A stretch of DNA of 64,000 nucleotides. Source: Streptococcus mitis NCTC 12261. GTDB taxonomy: Bacteria; Bacillota; Bacilli; Lactobacillales; Streptococcaceae. How positions within the stretch are numbered: the first letter of the stretch is position 1; each line of letters opens with the position of its first letter. This document shows, one piece after another, positions 57,658-64,000 of the stretch. The translations under genes and the position numbers were made by a program. The stretch is from the NCBI RefSeq assembly GCF_000148585.2, contig NZ_CP028414.1:611501-675500 (forward strand), read 5' to 3'. Below the pieces are notes generated by a model. The model saw only the letters and a program-made list of their open reading frames with translations, was not told where the DNA came from and did not search any database.

Positions 57658-57990
57658 ATGAAAGACTACATTTTATATCAAGATAGAGCTATCGTAAAGG
57701 TATCACTCTCTAAAATTTATTATGTTACAACTCACCCTACAAAAGCTCATGCTGTTCTTTTTGTAACAGCAGAAGGGAATTTTGAAGCTTCAACCTCACT
57801 AGCTAAAATCGAAGAGGAAAGTACAGAAGAACTTATTAGATGCCATAGAAAGTTTCTTGTGAATAAAGATAAAATAGCAGGATTTAATCATGAGACAAGA
57901 ACGATTATGTTTATGGATGATAGAGTATCAGACATCGCTTGTTCTAGAAGACACTTTACAATATTAAAAAATCAGTGGAAAAATATATAG
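57658..57990 (+). CDS. blpS: Stand-alone LytTR DNA-binding protein (BlpS-like)
   Basis: This 110-residue protein consists almost only of a LytTR domain: IYYVTTHPTKAHAVLFVTAE (about 20-39), LIRCHRKFLVNKDKI (about 61-75) and a basic C-terminus. There is no receiver domain. The position before a full BlpR-type regulator matches pneumococcal blpS. Ribosome site GAAGGAGG. Confidence 0.8.
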   Translation: MKDYILYQDRAIVKVSLSKIYYVTTHPTKAHAVLFVTAEGNFEASTSLAKIEEESTEELIRCHRKFLVNKDKIAGFNHETRTIMFMDDRVSDIACSRRHFTILKNQWKNI

Positions 57991-58000
57991 GAGTGAAGTA

Positions 58001-58741
58001 GTGAATATTTTTATACTAGAAGATAATTTTTTACAACAGACTAGAATTGAAAATGTTGTCAAAAAAATTTTGGTGGATAATAAGATTGAGTATAGGCATT
58101 TTGAGGTTTATGGAAAACCTCAACAGCTTTTAGAGGACATTTCAGAGAGAGGAAATCATCAATTATTTTTACTTGATATTGAAATAAAAGATGATGACAA
58201 AAGAGGATTAGACGTTGCTAGAGAAATTAGAAAACTTGATTCTCAAGCAGTGATTGCTTTTGTAACATCTCATTCTGAGTTTATGCCTGTATCTTTTGAA
58301 TATTTAGTATCAGCTATTGATTTCATTGATAAAGAATTACCTGAACCATTATTTATCAAACGAATTGAAAATGTTATTTTAAGTGTTAGCGATAATCAAG
58401 GAATAACAGTATCTGAGGACTCTTTTATATTTACAGGATCCAAAGCTCAAATTCAAGTCCCTTTTAAAGATTTATTGTATATTGAAACATCAACAATTGC
58501 TCATAAGTTGACTCTCTATTCAAAACGAGACATAGTTGAATTTTATGGACAATTGTCAGATATTCTTAAACAGGAACCACGTTTATTTCAATGTCATAGA
58601 TCATTTATCGTAAATCCTTATAATATATCTTTAATTGATAAAGAAAATCGGTTAGTTCATTTTCAGAACGGGTCCTCTTGTATTGTCTCTAGATTAAAAA
58701 TTCGTCCACTTATGAAAGTTATCGAAAGACTTCATGACTAA
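58001..58741 (+). CDS. blpR: LytTR response regulator (BlpR/ComE type)
   Basis: The 246-residue protein has an N-terminal receiver domain (acidic E7, D8; phospho-acceptor D59 in LFLLDIEIKD; Thr/Ser in AFVTSHSEF). Its C-terminal LytTR DNA-binding domain has FQCHRSFIVNPYNISLID (about 197-214). It belongs to the peptide-pheromone regulators controlling bacteriocins. The start is GTG 58001. The cognate kinase is absent except for a stub. Confidence 0.82.
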   Translation: MNIFILEDNFLQQTRIENVVKKILVDNKIEYRHFEVYGKPQQLLEDISERGNHQLFLLDIEIKDDDKRGLDVAREIRKLDSQAVIAFVTSHSEFMPVSFEYLVSAIDFIDKELPEPLFIKRIENVILSVSDNQGITVSEDSFIFTGSKAQIQVPFKDLLYIETSTIAHKLTLYSKRDIVEFYGQLSDILKQEPRLFQCHRSFIVNPYNISLIDKENRLVHFQNGSSCIVSRLKIRPLMKVIERLHD

Positions 58742-58751
58742 GGAGATTTAG

Positions 58752-58853
58752 ATGATATTTTTTCTAAATATTATAGGTGTTTTTTTATTGTATAATCTTA
58801 TTCTTCATTATCAATCATCAAACACTCCGCCTGTAAGCTGGTACGTGAGGTAA
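58752..58853 (+). pseudogene. N-terminal stub of a histidine kinase (probable blpH remnant)
   Basis: ATG 58752 behind AGGAG opens a 33-codon frame: MIFFLNIIGVFLLYNLILHY, one membrane helix, then a different-looking tail SSNTPPVSWYVR and stop. Its place after blpR and the hydrophobic start suggest the first helix of the BlpH pheromone receptor kinase, cut off by deletion. Confidence 0.55.
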
Positions 58854-58931
58854 ATGTGCTCCAAGGTTTTGACAATTAGCGTCACATGAAGTTATTTAAG
58901 CATCTCCTTTTCTCTCATTACCATTTTATGT

Positions 58932-58937
58932 TATAAT
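58932..58937 (+). promoter_or_regulatory. -10 of the ltrA promoter
   Basis: TATAAT with TGT before it (extended -10), 33 bp before the ATG. The -35 is unclear. Confidence 0.5.
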
Positions 58938-58969
58938 AAATTGTACTTCTAAAATAGAAAGGTCTTAAG

Positions 58970-60115
58970 ATGACAACTCTTATTAAACATAAACGTGTAG
59001 AATTTTCAGAACTTTTTTATGACTTAGTTTTTGTTTTTGCAATTTCAAAAGTAACTACTTTAATTGACCATCTTCATAACGGTATTTTGACTTGGAATTC
59101 TTTCCTTGATTTTTTCATTGCTACTTTGTTTCTCATCGATTCCTGGATGATTCAAACCGATTATACCAATCGCTATGGAAAGAACTCTTTATTTAACATA
59201 GTAATCATGTTTATCAAAATGGGAATTTTACTCTTTATAGCCAATATGATTGGACCTGATTGGCAACAATATTTTCATTATCTCTGTTGGGCTATTGGTA
59301 CATTAACCCTTACCTTATTTTTTCAATATTTGGTTGAATTTTTTAGAAAATCAACCGATGATGCTAATCGGGAAAGTATCAAAGGTTTTCTATGGATAAC
59401 AGGTCTAGGAAGTTTAGGATTCTATCTAGCAGCTCTTCTTCCTATTTACCTTAGAGTCTATATCTTATTTGCTAGTATTCTGCTAACATTTATTATGCCA
59501 AGTATCTTGCTTAATAAAGATAAGCATTACCAGGTAAATCTCCCCCATTTAATCGAGCGTATCTCCCTTCTTGTCATTATTATGTTTGGAGAGATGATTA
59601 CGGAGCTAGCTAACTTCTTTACAATCGAGAATTTCTCGATTTATTCGGTTCTTTATTTCATTATTATGATTTCTCTGTTCTTGTTTTATTTTGGTCAATT
59701 CGACCATGCTATTGATGAAAAATCTAATCAAAAGGGACTATTTCTAATTTACAGTCACTATCCTATTTTCATTGGACTTCTTATGATGACCGTTTCGATG
59801 AGTTTTCTTCAGAATCCTGAAGCTAATCGTCTCTTTGCAACCAGCTTCTCTTATATCGGATTTGGCCTCTTTCAAGCTGCTGTCCTAGTAAATGGGCCCT
59901 ATAACAAACACTATCTTCGCTATTCGAAAAGTTACTACTGTGTCCAAGCGACACTCTATCTGGCTGCCTTGATTCTCTCTTTAATCTTTGCTTCTAATCC
60001 TATAATAGTAGTGAGTATAACAACCATTTTAGCTCTAGCTATAGCCATTCATTTTATTTATTTTTATATGACACAGAATAAAAAATATTCCAAATCTAAC
60101 TGGGGATTATTTTAA
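58970..60115 (+). CDS. ltrA: Low-temperature-requirement A family membrane protein
   Basis: The 381-residue protein has about ten membrane helices. It opens with the LtrA family signature RVEFSELFYDLVFVFAISKV (about 9-28) and has ERISLLVIIMFGEMITELA (about 199-217). Biochemical function is unknown; a Listeria mutant in this family was cold sensitive. AGGTC is the nearest purine-rich site upstream. It is followed by a terminator. Confidence 0.82.
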   Translation: MTTLIKHKRVEFSELFYDLVFVFAISKVTTLIDHLHNGILTWNSFLDFFIATLFLIDSWMIQTDYTNRYGKNSLFNIVIMFIKMGILLFIANMIGPDWQQYFHYLCWAIGTLTLTLFFQYLVEFFRKSTDDANRESIKGFLWITGLGSLGFYLAALLPIYLRVYILFASILLTFIMPSILLNKDKHYQVNLPHLIERISLLVIIMFGEMITELANFFTIENFSIYSVLYFIIMISLFLFYFGQFDHAIDEKSNQKGLFLIYSHYPIFIGLLMMTVSMSFLQNPEANRLFATSFSYIGFGLFQAAVLVNGPYNKHYLRYSKSYYCVQATLYLAALILSLIFASNPIIVVSITTILALAIAIHFIYFYMTQNKKYSKSNWGLF

Positions 60116-60130
60116 TGAGTTTATAACATT

Positions 60131-60161
60131 AAAAAGCTTTGGGAACCAAGGCTTTTTTTTT
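60131..60161 (+). terminator. Terminator after ltrA
   Basis: AAAAAGCTTTGG GAA CCAAGGCTTTTTTTT, strong hairpin and T-run. Confidence 0.9.
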
Positions 60162-60660
60162 CATTAATTTGTTTTTCCATTTTATCCTCCGATTTGAACT
60201 CGCACTGACATTTATTTATAACAAAACTATATATCTAGAATAGCATAAACATTAGGTATTATAGGTTTTCAAACCAAATACGAGTCATTCGTTTTTGCCC
60301 TACTTTTGCCACGTTTTTAAAGCCTGACATTGAAAACACCTAGAAGTATTTCCCTAAAATCAGCTATATTTCAACACTTTTGTTTATTTTCAATATGAAA
60401 AGTTCTTACAAATTCATGGTGGAGGCATCGTTCTAATCGGCTTAAAACTAATCCCATTACTTTCAAATGTATTGAAGTAAGGAGAGTAACGTCATTACTG
60501 ACAAAGTCTAATTTAATTTACTAATCTAGTAAATTTATTCTTTTAGATAACTAGGTATTTAAATATAGTACTACTAATTTATTTATTTAAAATTACAAAT
60601 CTATTGGTAGCTTTTTGGTAGCTAAACAGACAAATTTTATAATGTTTATCAAAGTGAACA
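60162..60660. other. Intergenic region with a possible gene tail
   Basis: No complete gene was seen in about 500 bp. A startless frame at 60358-60480 ends GGGIVLIGLKLIPLLSNVLK and TAA, which looks like the last membrane helix of a lost membrane protein. I cannot assign a family. Two TTGGTAGC copies occur near 60603-60625. Confidence 0.4.
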
Positions 60661-60695
60661 TAAAAAGAATGTTGATTTGTCAGCATTCTTTTTTA
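60661..60695. terminator. Terminator before hdiR
   Basis: AAAAAGAATG pairs with CATTCTTTTT around 12 bases. Flanked by A and T runs, it may work in both directions. Confidence 0.75.
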
Positions 60696-60740
60696 TTTCA
60701 AATGTATTCTCGGAATTAGAACTTGGGGGTTATTAAACTC

Positions 60741-60793
60741 TTGATTTTTTCAACAAGCTATGGTATTCTTTTGTTAGTTAATAAACTTACAAA
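60741..60793 (+). promoter_or_regulatory. hdiR promoter and operator
   Basis: TTGATT (60741-60746) and TATTCT (60764-60769), 17-bp spacer, with TGG before the -10. TTTGTTAGTT (60770-60779) and AACTTACAAA (60784-60793) form an inverted repeat with one mismatched pair, starting at the base after the -10. This is a probable operator for the repressor it precedes. Confidence 0.65.
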
Positions 60794-60804
60794 AAGGAGA
60801 ACAA

Positions 60805-61488
60805 ATGTTTTCACCTACTAAATTAAAAGAAAAAAGAGAAAGTCAAGGGTTATCGCAATCACAACTTGCATCCAGTTTGGGAATCAGTAGAGTCTCATAC
60901 TTTAATTGGGAATCAGGTAAAACAAAACCGAATCAAAATAATCTAAGTAAGTTGAGCCAGATTTTAACTGTCGACCCTTGCTATTTTGAATCAGAGTATG
61001 AAATAGTTGAAACTTATCTCAAACTAACGGAAAAGAATCAAAAAGCGACACTTCATTATGCTACAGAATTGTTGAACAAACAGAATGAGAAGGTTGTAGA
61101 CATTCCTGAGCGTTTTGCTTATAAGGTCTACGAAAAATTATCAGCTGGTACAGGAACAGCTTATTTTGATGATGGTAATTACGATACAGTTTACTTTAAT
61201 CATCAATTTGATTATGACTTTGCATCATGGGTGTTTGGTAATTCGATGGAACCAACATATGAAAATGGTTCTGTAGCCCTTATTAAGCAAACAGGATTTG
61301 ATTATGATGGAGCTATCTATGCCATAGATTGGGATGGTCAAACCTATATCAAGAAAGTGTATCGTGAAGAAAATGGGCTACGTTTAGTTTCACTCAATCG
61401 GAACTATTCAGATAAGTTTGCGCCTTATGATGAGAATCCTCGTATCATAGGGAAAATTGTTGGAAACTTTATGCCTTTAGAGGATTGA
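60805..61488 (+). CDS. hdiR: HdiR-type LexA-like repressor (HTH plus peptidase S24)
   Basis: The 227-residue protein has an XRE HTH at about 5-55 (LSQSQLASSLGISRVSYFNW). The C-terminal S24 self-cleavage domain has a cleavage-type Ala-Gly (residues 114-115, KLSAGTG), catalytic Ser147 in GNSMEPTY and Lys near 183. By analogy to lactococcal HdiR it should cleave itself when RecA is activated by DNA damage. It precedes umuC with 2 bp between stop and start, so it likely represses the polymerase operon. Confidence 0.85.
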   Translation: MFSPTKLKEKRESQGLSQSQLASSLGISRVSYFNWESGKTKPNQNNLSKLSQILTVDPCYFESEYEIVETYLKLTEKNQKATLHYATELLNKQNEKVVDIPERFAYKVYEKLSAGTGTAYFDDGNYDTVYFNHQFDYDFASWVFGNSMEPTYENGSVALIKQTGFDYDGAIYAIDWDGQTYIKKVYREENGLRLVSLNRNYSDKFAPYDENPRIIGKIVGNFMPLED

Positions 61489-61490
61489 GT

Positions 61491-62906
61491 ATGACTTGGT
61501 TTGATTATAGTCTCGAACCTAAAAGCGATATTGCCTTTATTGATATGAAATCTTTTTACGCAAGTGTGGAGTGTGTAGATAGAGGCCTGCATCCACTTAA
61601 GACTTCACTTTGTGTTATGAGTCGAGCAGATAATTCTGCTGGGTTAATCCTTGCTTCCTCTCCTATGTTTAAGAAGGTATTTGGGAAATCAAATGTTGGA
61701 CGTTCCTATGATTTACCATTTGATGTAAAGACTAGAAAGTTCTCTTACTATAATGCTAGAAAACAAGGTTTGCCGACAACGATAGACTATGTCCGTTATA
61801 TAGAGGACTGGGCAAAATCAACAGTGATTGTTCCTCCGAGAATGGATACTTATATTGCAGTCAATATGGAGATTCAAAAAATCTTTCAAGATTTTGCAGC
61901 ACCAGAAGATATTTATCCCTACTCAATTGATGAAGGATTTATAGATTTAACCAGTTCATTAAATTATTTTGTGCCTGATAAAAGTATTAGTCGAAAAGAT
62001 AAGTTAGACATCATCTCAGCTGCTATTCAAAAAAAGATTTGGAGAAAAACAGGAATCTATTCAACGGTAGGTATGTCTAATGCCAATCCCTTATTAGCTA
62101 AGTTAGCACTTGATAATGAGGCTAAAAAAACTCCGACAATGAGAGCCAATTGGTCCTATGAAGATATTGAAAAGAAAGTATGGTCTATCCCTAAAATGAC
62201 AGATTTCTGGGGAATTGGGAATCGGATGGAGAAGAGATTACATAGTTTAGGCATCTTTTCGATTAAAGAATTGGCTAAGGCTAATCCTGACTTGATTAAA
62301 AAAGAGCTTGGGATTATGGGACTAGAGTTATGGTTTCATGCTAATGGGATTGATGAAAGTAATGTTCATAAACCTTATAAGCCAAAGTCAAAAGGGATAG
62401 GGAACTCTCAAGTTTTACCTAGAGATTATGTCAAACAAAGAGATATTGAGATCATACTTCGTGAGATGGCAGAACAAGTTGCTGTTAGATTGAGAAGAGC
62501 TGGTAAGAAAGCAACTGTGGTTTCTATACACTTAGGGTATTCTAAAGTGGAACAGAAACGATCTATTCATACTCAAATGAAGATTGAACCAACTAATCAA
62601 ACAGCACTACTGACAAACTATGTTTTAAAGTTAATTCACACTAAATATACTTCAGGAGCTATCAGAAGTGTTGCAGTGAGCTATTCAGGTTTAGTAGATG
62701 AATCATTTGGATTGATTTCATTATTTGATGATGTTGAGAAAATAGAAAAAGAAGAAAGGCTCCAGTCCGCAATCGATGCTATTCGAACAGAATTTGGTTT
62801 TACTTCACTATTGAAAGGGAATGCCTTGGATCAAGCTTCTAGAACAATCGCAAGAAGTAAACTCATTGGTGGTCATTCAGCTGGAGGATTAGATGGACTA
62901 AAATGA
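61491..62906 (+). CDS. umuC: Y-family translesion DNA polymerase (UmuC-like)
   Basis: The 471-residue error-prone polymerase copies damaged DNA. Catalytic motifs are FIDMKSFYASVEC (about 16-28) and YSIDEGFIDLT (about 142-152); helix-hairpin-helix and little-finger regions follow. It is of the type carried by Tn5252 and other Gram-positive ICEs, which restore UV mutability. Start ATG 61491 after AGAGGA; overlaps the YolD-like gene by ATGATG. Confidence 0.9.
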   Translation: MTWFDYSLEPKSDIAFIDMKSFYASVECVDRGLHPLKTSLCVMSRADNSAGLILASSPMFKKVFGKSNVGRSYDLPFDVKTRKFSYYNARKQGLPTTIDYVRYIEDWAKSTVIVPPRMDTYIAVNMEIQKIFQDFAAPEDIYPYSIDEGFIDLTSSLNYFVPDKSISRKDKLDIISAAIQKKIWRKTGIYSTVGMSNANPLLAKLALDNEAKKTPTMRANWSYEDIEKKVWSIPKMTDFWGIGNRMEKRLHSLGIFSIKELAKANPDLIKKELGIMGLELWFHANGIDESNVHKPYKPKSKGIGNSQVLPRDYVKQRDIEIILREMAEQVAVRLRRAGKKATVVSIHLGYSKVEQKRSIHTQMKIEPTNQTALLTNYVLKLIHTKYTSGAIRSVAVSYSGLVDESFGLISLFDDVEKIEKEERLQSAIDAIRTEFGFTSLLKGNALDQASRTIARSKLIGGHSAGGLDGLK

Positions 62907-63268
62907 TGAATCGTTCTTATTTACCTTTTTTGTCTGCAAGAGAGTATCAAGACCGTGGGATGGCTAAGTGGATGGGATTCTTTTTGTCAGAACATTCCAG
63001 TTCTCTTTGGGAAGAAAAAAATAGAGAAGACATCTCCATTTTCCTATCAATGGAAGAGAAAGTTCTATTTGTTCGTCAACTTTATACGAATGTATTCCCA
63101 GCAACTTTTGTTTGTAAGCTCTCAAATAGAAGAAAAGTAGTATCGGGTATTGTTAAAGAGATTGGGAGAGAGTCTATATCCATTAAATCAGACTCTGGTT
63201 TTCTTCGATTAAGATGGGGAGATATACTCGATATACAGATAGAAGGGGTAGATTTATATGAATCGTAA
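62903..63268 (+). CDS. YolD-like protein
   Basis: This 121-residue protein has the YolD-like layout: YLPFLSAREYQDRGMAKWMG at the start and a C-terminal Sm-like beta region (GIVKEIGRESISIKS, LRWGDILDIQIEG). YolD-like proteins are encoded beside Y-family polymerases and may regulate them. ATG 62903 or 62906 can both serve as start. Confidence 0.75.
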   Translation: MMNRSYLPFLSAREYQDRGMAKWMGFFLSEHSSSLWEEKNREDISIFLSMEEKVLFVRQLYTNVFPATFVCKLSNRRKVVSGIVKEIGRESISIKSDSGFLRLRWGDILDIQIEGVDLYES

Positions 63269-63548
63269 AGAATTATATGATGATAAATTACAGCTAGATT
63301 ATTTTTCTGATTCTTATTTAAGGTTTGAGTCAGATTTTTACAAGTATTCTGCTTTAGATATACCATTAACATTTATCACTGATGATATTTTACGCACCAT
63401 GGCTATGTCTCAGAAACATTATTTTAAATTAAACAAAAGCAAATCTTTAGACAATCGTGATCATTACTTTGTTTTTTCTATCAAGATGAACAAAGATAGT
63501 AGTGGGATTAGGCAGTATGAATATCAGAGACATTGTTTTAATTTGTAA
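63258..63548 (+). CDS. Small ICE-associated protein (DUF5960-like)
   Basis: This 96-residue hydrophilic protein (MNRKELYDDKLQLDYFSDSY at the start, RQYEYQRHCFNL at the end) overlaps the previous gene by 11 bp. From memory such proteins follow umuC-yolD in Tn5252-type elements. Function unknown. Confidence 0.65.
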   Translation: MNRKELYDDKLQLDYFSDSYLRFESDFYKYSALDIPLTFITDDILRTMAMSQKHYFKLNKSKSLDNRDHYFVFSIKMNKDSSGIRQYEYQRHCFNL

Positions 63549-63571
63549 GAGTCCGATAGGGCTCTTTTTTC
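63548..63571 (+). terminator. Terminator of the hdiR-umuC operon
   Basis: AAGAGTCC GATA GGGCTCTT with one G.U pair, then TTTT. Confidence 0.85.
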
Positions 63572-63624
63572 TGTGATAATTTTATCAAAAAGTATTTGTT
63601 ATACTTTTTTTAATTTAGATTTAT

Positions 63625-63842
63625 CTTGGGGGTTTGGGGGCGTGCCACCACATTTTCATATCGTTTGTTTTTTAAACCGTGAGGTTTGAAATGGCAGGCG
63701 ATATGATTTTTGGGATATTGTGGACACAATATCTGAGCTCGCAAAGACCGAACAAGAAGCAAGTGAGGTCTTTAGGAAGCGTACTGACAATGTGAGGTAG
63801 ACTTACACTGTCAGACAAGTAGAATGTTGAAGGGATATCAGA
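63625..63842. other. Candidate oriT region of the conjugative element
   Basis: A 200-bp non-coding stretch before mobC holds four inverted repeats. They are TCATATCG (63656-63663) with CGATATGA (63699-63706), nested AAACC/GGTTT (63674-63687), GATATTGTG with CACAATATC (63714-63733, perfect 9 bp), and CTGACAATGT with ACACTGTCAG (63784-63814). A G-rich GGGGGTTTGGGGGCGTGCC lies at 63629-63647. Clustered repeats just before a MobC gene are typical of oriT. The nick site is not identified. Confidence 0.55.
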
Positions 63843-64000
63843 ATGGGACAAGAAATTAAGTCAATCCGAAAGCAATTTAGAATCACGAGACAAGAAGAAA
63901 AACAGATAAAAGAAATGATGAGGGAACAAAAAGTGGATAGTTTCTCAGAATTTCTTCGTCAAAATTTATTGAAAAAGAATTATCAGGATAGAATTTTTGA
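63843..64000 (+). CDS. mobC: MobC-like relaxosome accessory protein, N-terminal part
   Basis: 52 codons are visible: MGQEIKSIRKQFRITRQEEK onward, with SFSEFLRQNLLKK matching the ribbon-helix-helix region of MobC family proteins. These bind oriT and help the relaxase nick. The gene leaves the window. Ribosome site GAAGGGA upstream. It fits Tn5252-type mobilisation genes, with the relaxase expected next. Confidence 0.75.
   Translation, partial: MGQEIKSIRKQFRITRQEEKQIKEMMREQKVDSFSEFLRQNLLKKNYQDRIF

Noticed and set aside
60478..60494. AGAGTAAC near 60484 as a second att copy of the rplL site
   Set aside because: Only 8 of the 15 bases match and the flanks do not fit.
63312..63324. TTATTTAAGG as an att core copy
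   Set aside because: It lies in the coding region of the small ICE gene and matches only nine bases.

Overview
The window reads as the chromosome of a Mitis-group streptococcus (Streptococcus pneumoniae, S. pseudopneumoniae or S. mitis). The reasons are low G+C coding sequence, four BOX repeats, and pneumococcal gene order and protein sequence through murB-potABCD, alaS, the aro cluster, the teichoic-acid genes, mecA, hom-thrB, msrAB and rplJ-rplL. Some proteins (AroA, for example) differ from the pneumococcal versions I remember, so S. mitis or S. pseudopneumoniae is as likely as S. pneumoniae. No rRNA or tRNA gene was seen.

Layout. 1-6.9 kb: start of a divergent GntR/MocR regulator, acetolactate decarboxylase, a YhfC-type membrane protease, murB and the polyamine importer potABCD. 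A compact, possibly pseudoknotted RNA precedes potA. 6.9-13 kb: a three-gene restriction-like island (MmeI-type DNA methyltransferase, SF2 helicase, GIY-YIG protein). It sits behind a translated leader containing (TA)15, followed by an intrinsic terminator. 13-24.6 kb: an Ala T-box, a LURP-one-like gene and alaS, then cytoplasmic alpha-amylase, an ABC exporter, an LtaS-family enzyme and an RlmI-like methyltransferase. 24.6-32.5 kb: the shikimate to Phe/Tyr pathway (aroD, E, B, C, tyrA, ylbF-like, aroA, aroK, pheA). 32.5-39.4 kb: an LCP protein, then licD3, two glycosyltransferases, a polymerase and a Wzz-like protein for teichoic acid. 39.5-50 kb: mecA, hom-thrB, msrAB, a heterodimeric ABC exporter, a deaminase, and rplJ-rplL with its L10 leader.

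50-64 kb is accessory DNA beginning at the 3' end of rplL, whose last 15 bp match the attachment core I recall for Tn5252/ICESa2603-type integrative conjugative elements. It holds gene remnants, pezAT, an IS3-family element inserted in the loop of a terminator, a truncated Rep/MobT-like gene, a MarR plus UvrA-like pair, an orphan blpS-blpR module, ltrA, an HdiR-UmuC-YolD SOS operon, a candidate oriT and the start of mobC. No integrase is present in the window.

The strongest candidate for something new is at 6.88-12.97 kb. Only a TA-repeat number of 1 mod 3 lets leader translation run through the terminator to the methyltransferase start codon. The present 15 units stop translation 35 bp before the terminator. 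This predicts phase-variable attenuation of a whole defence operon.
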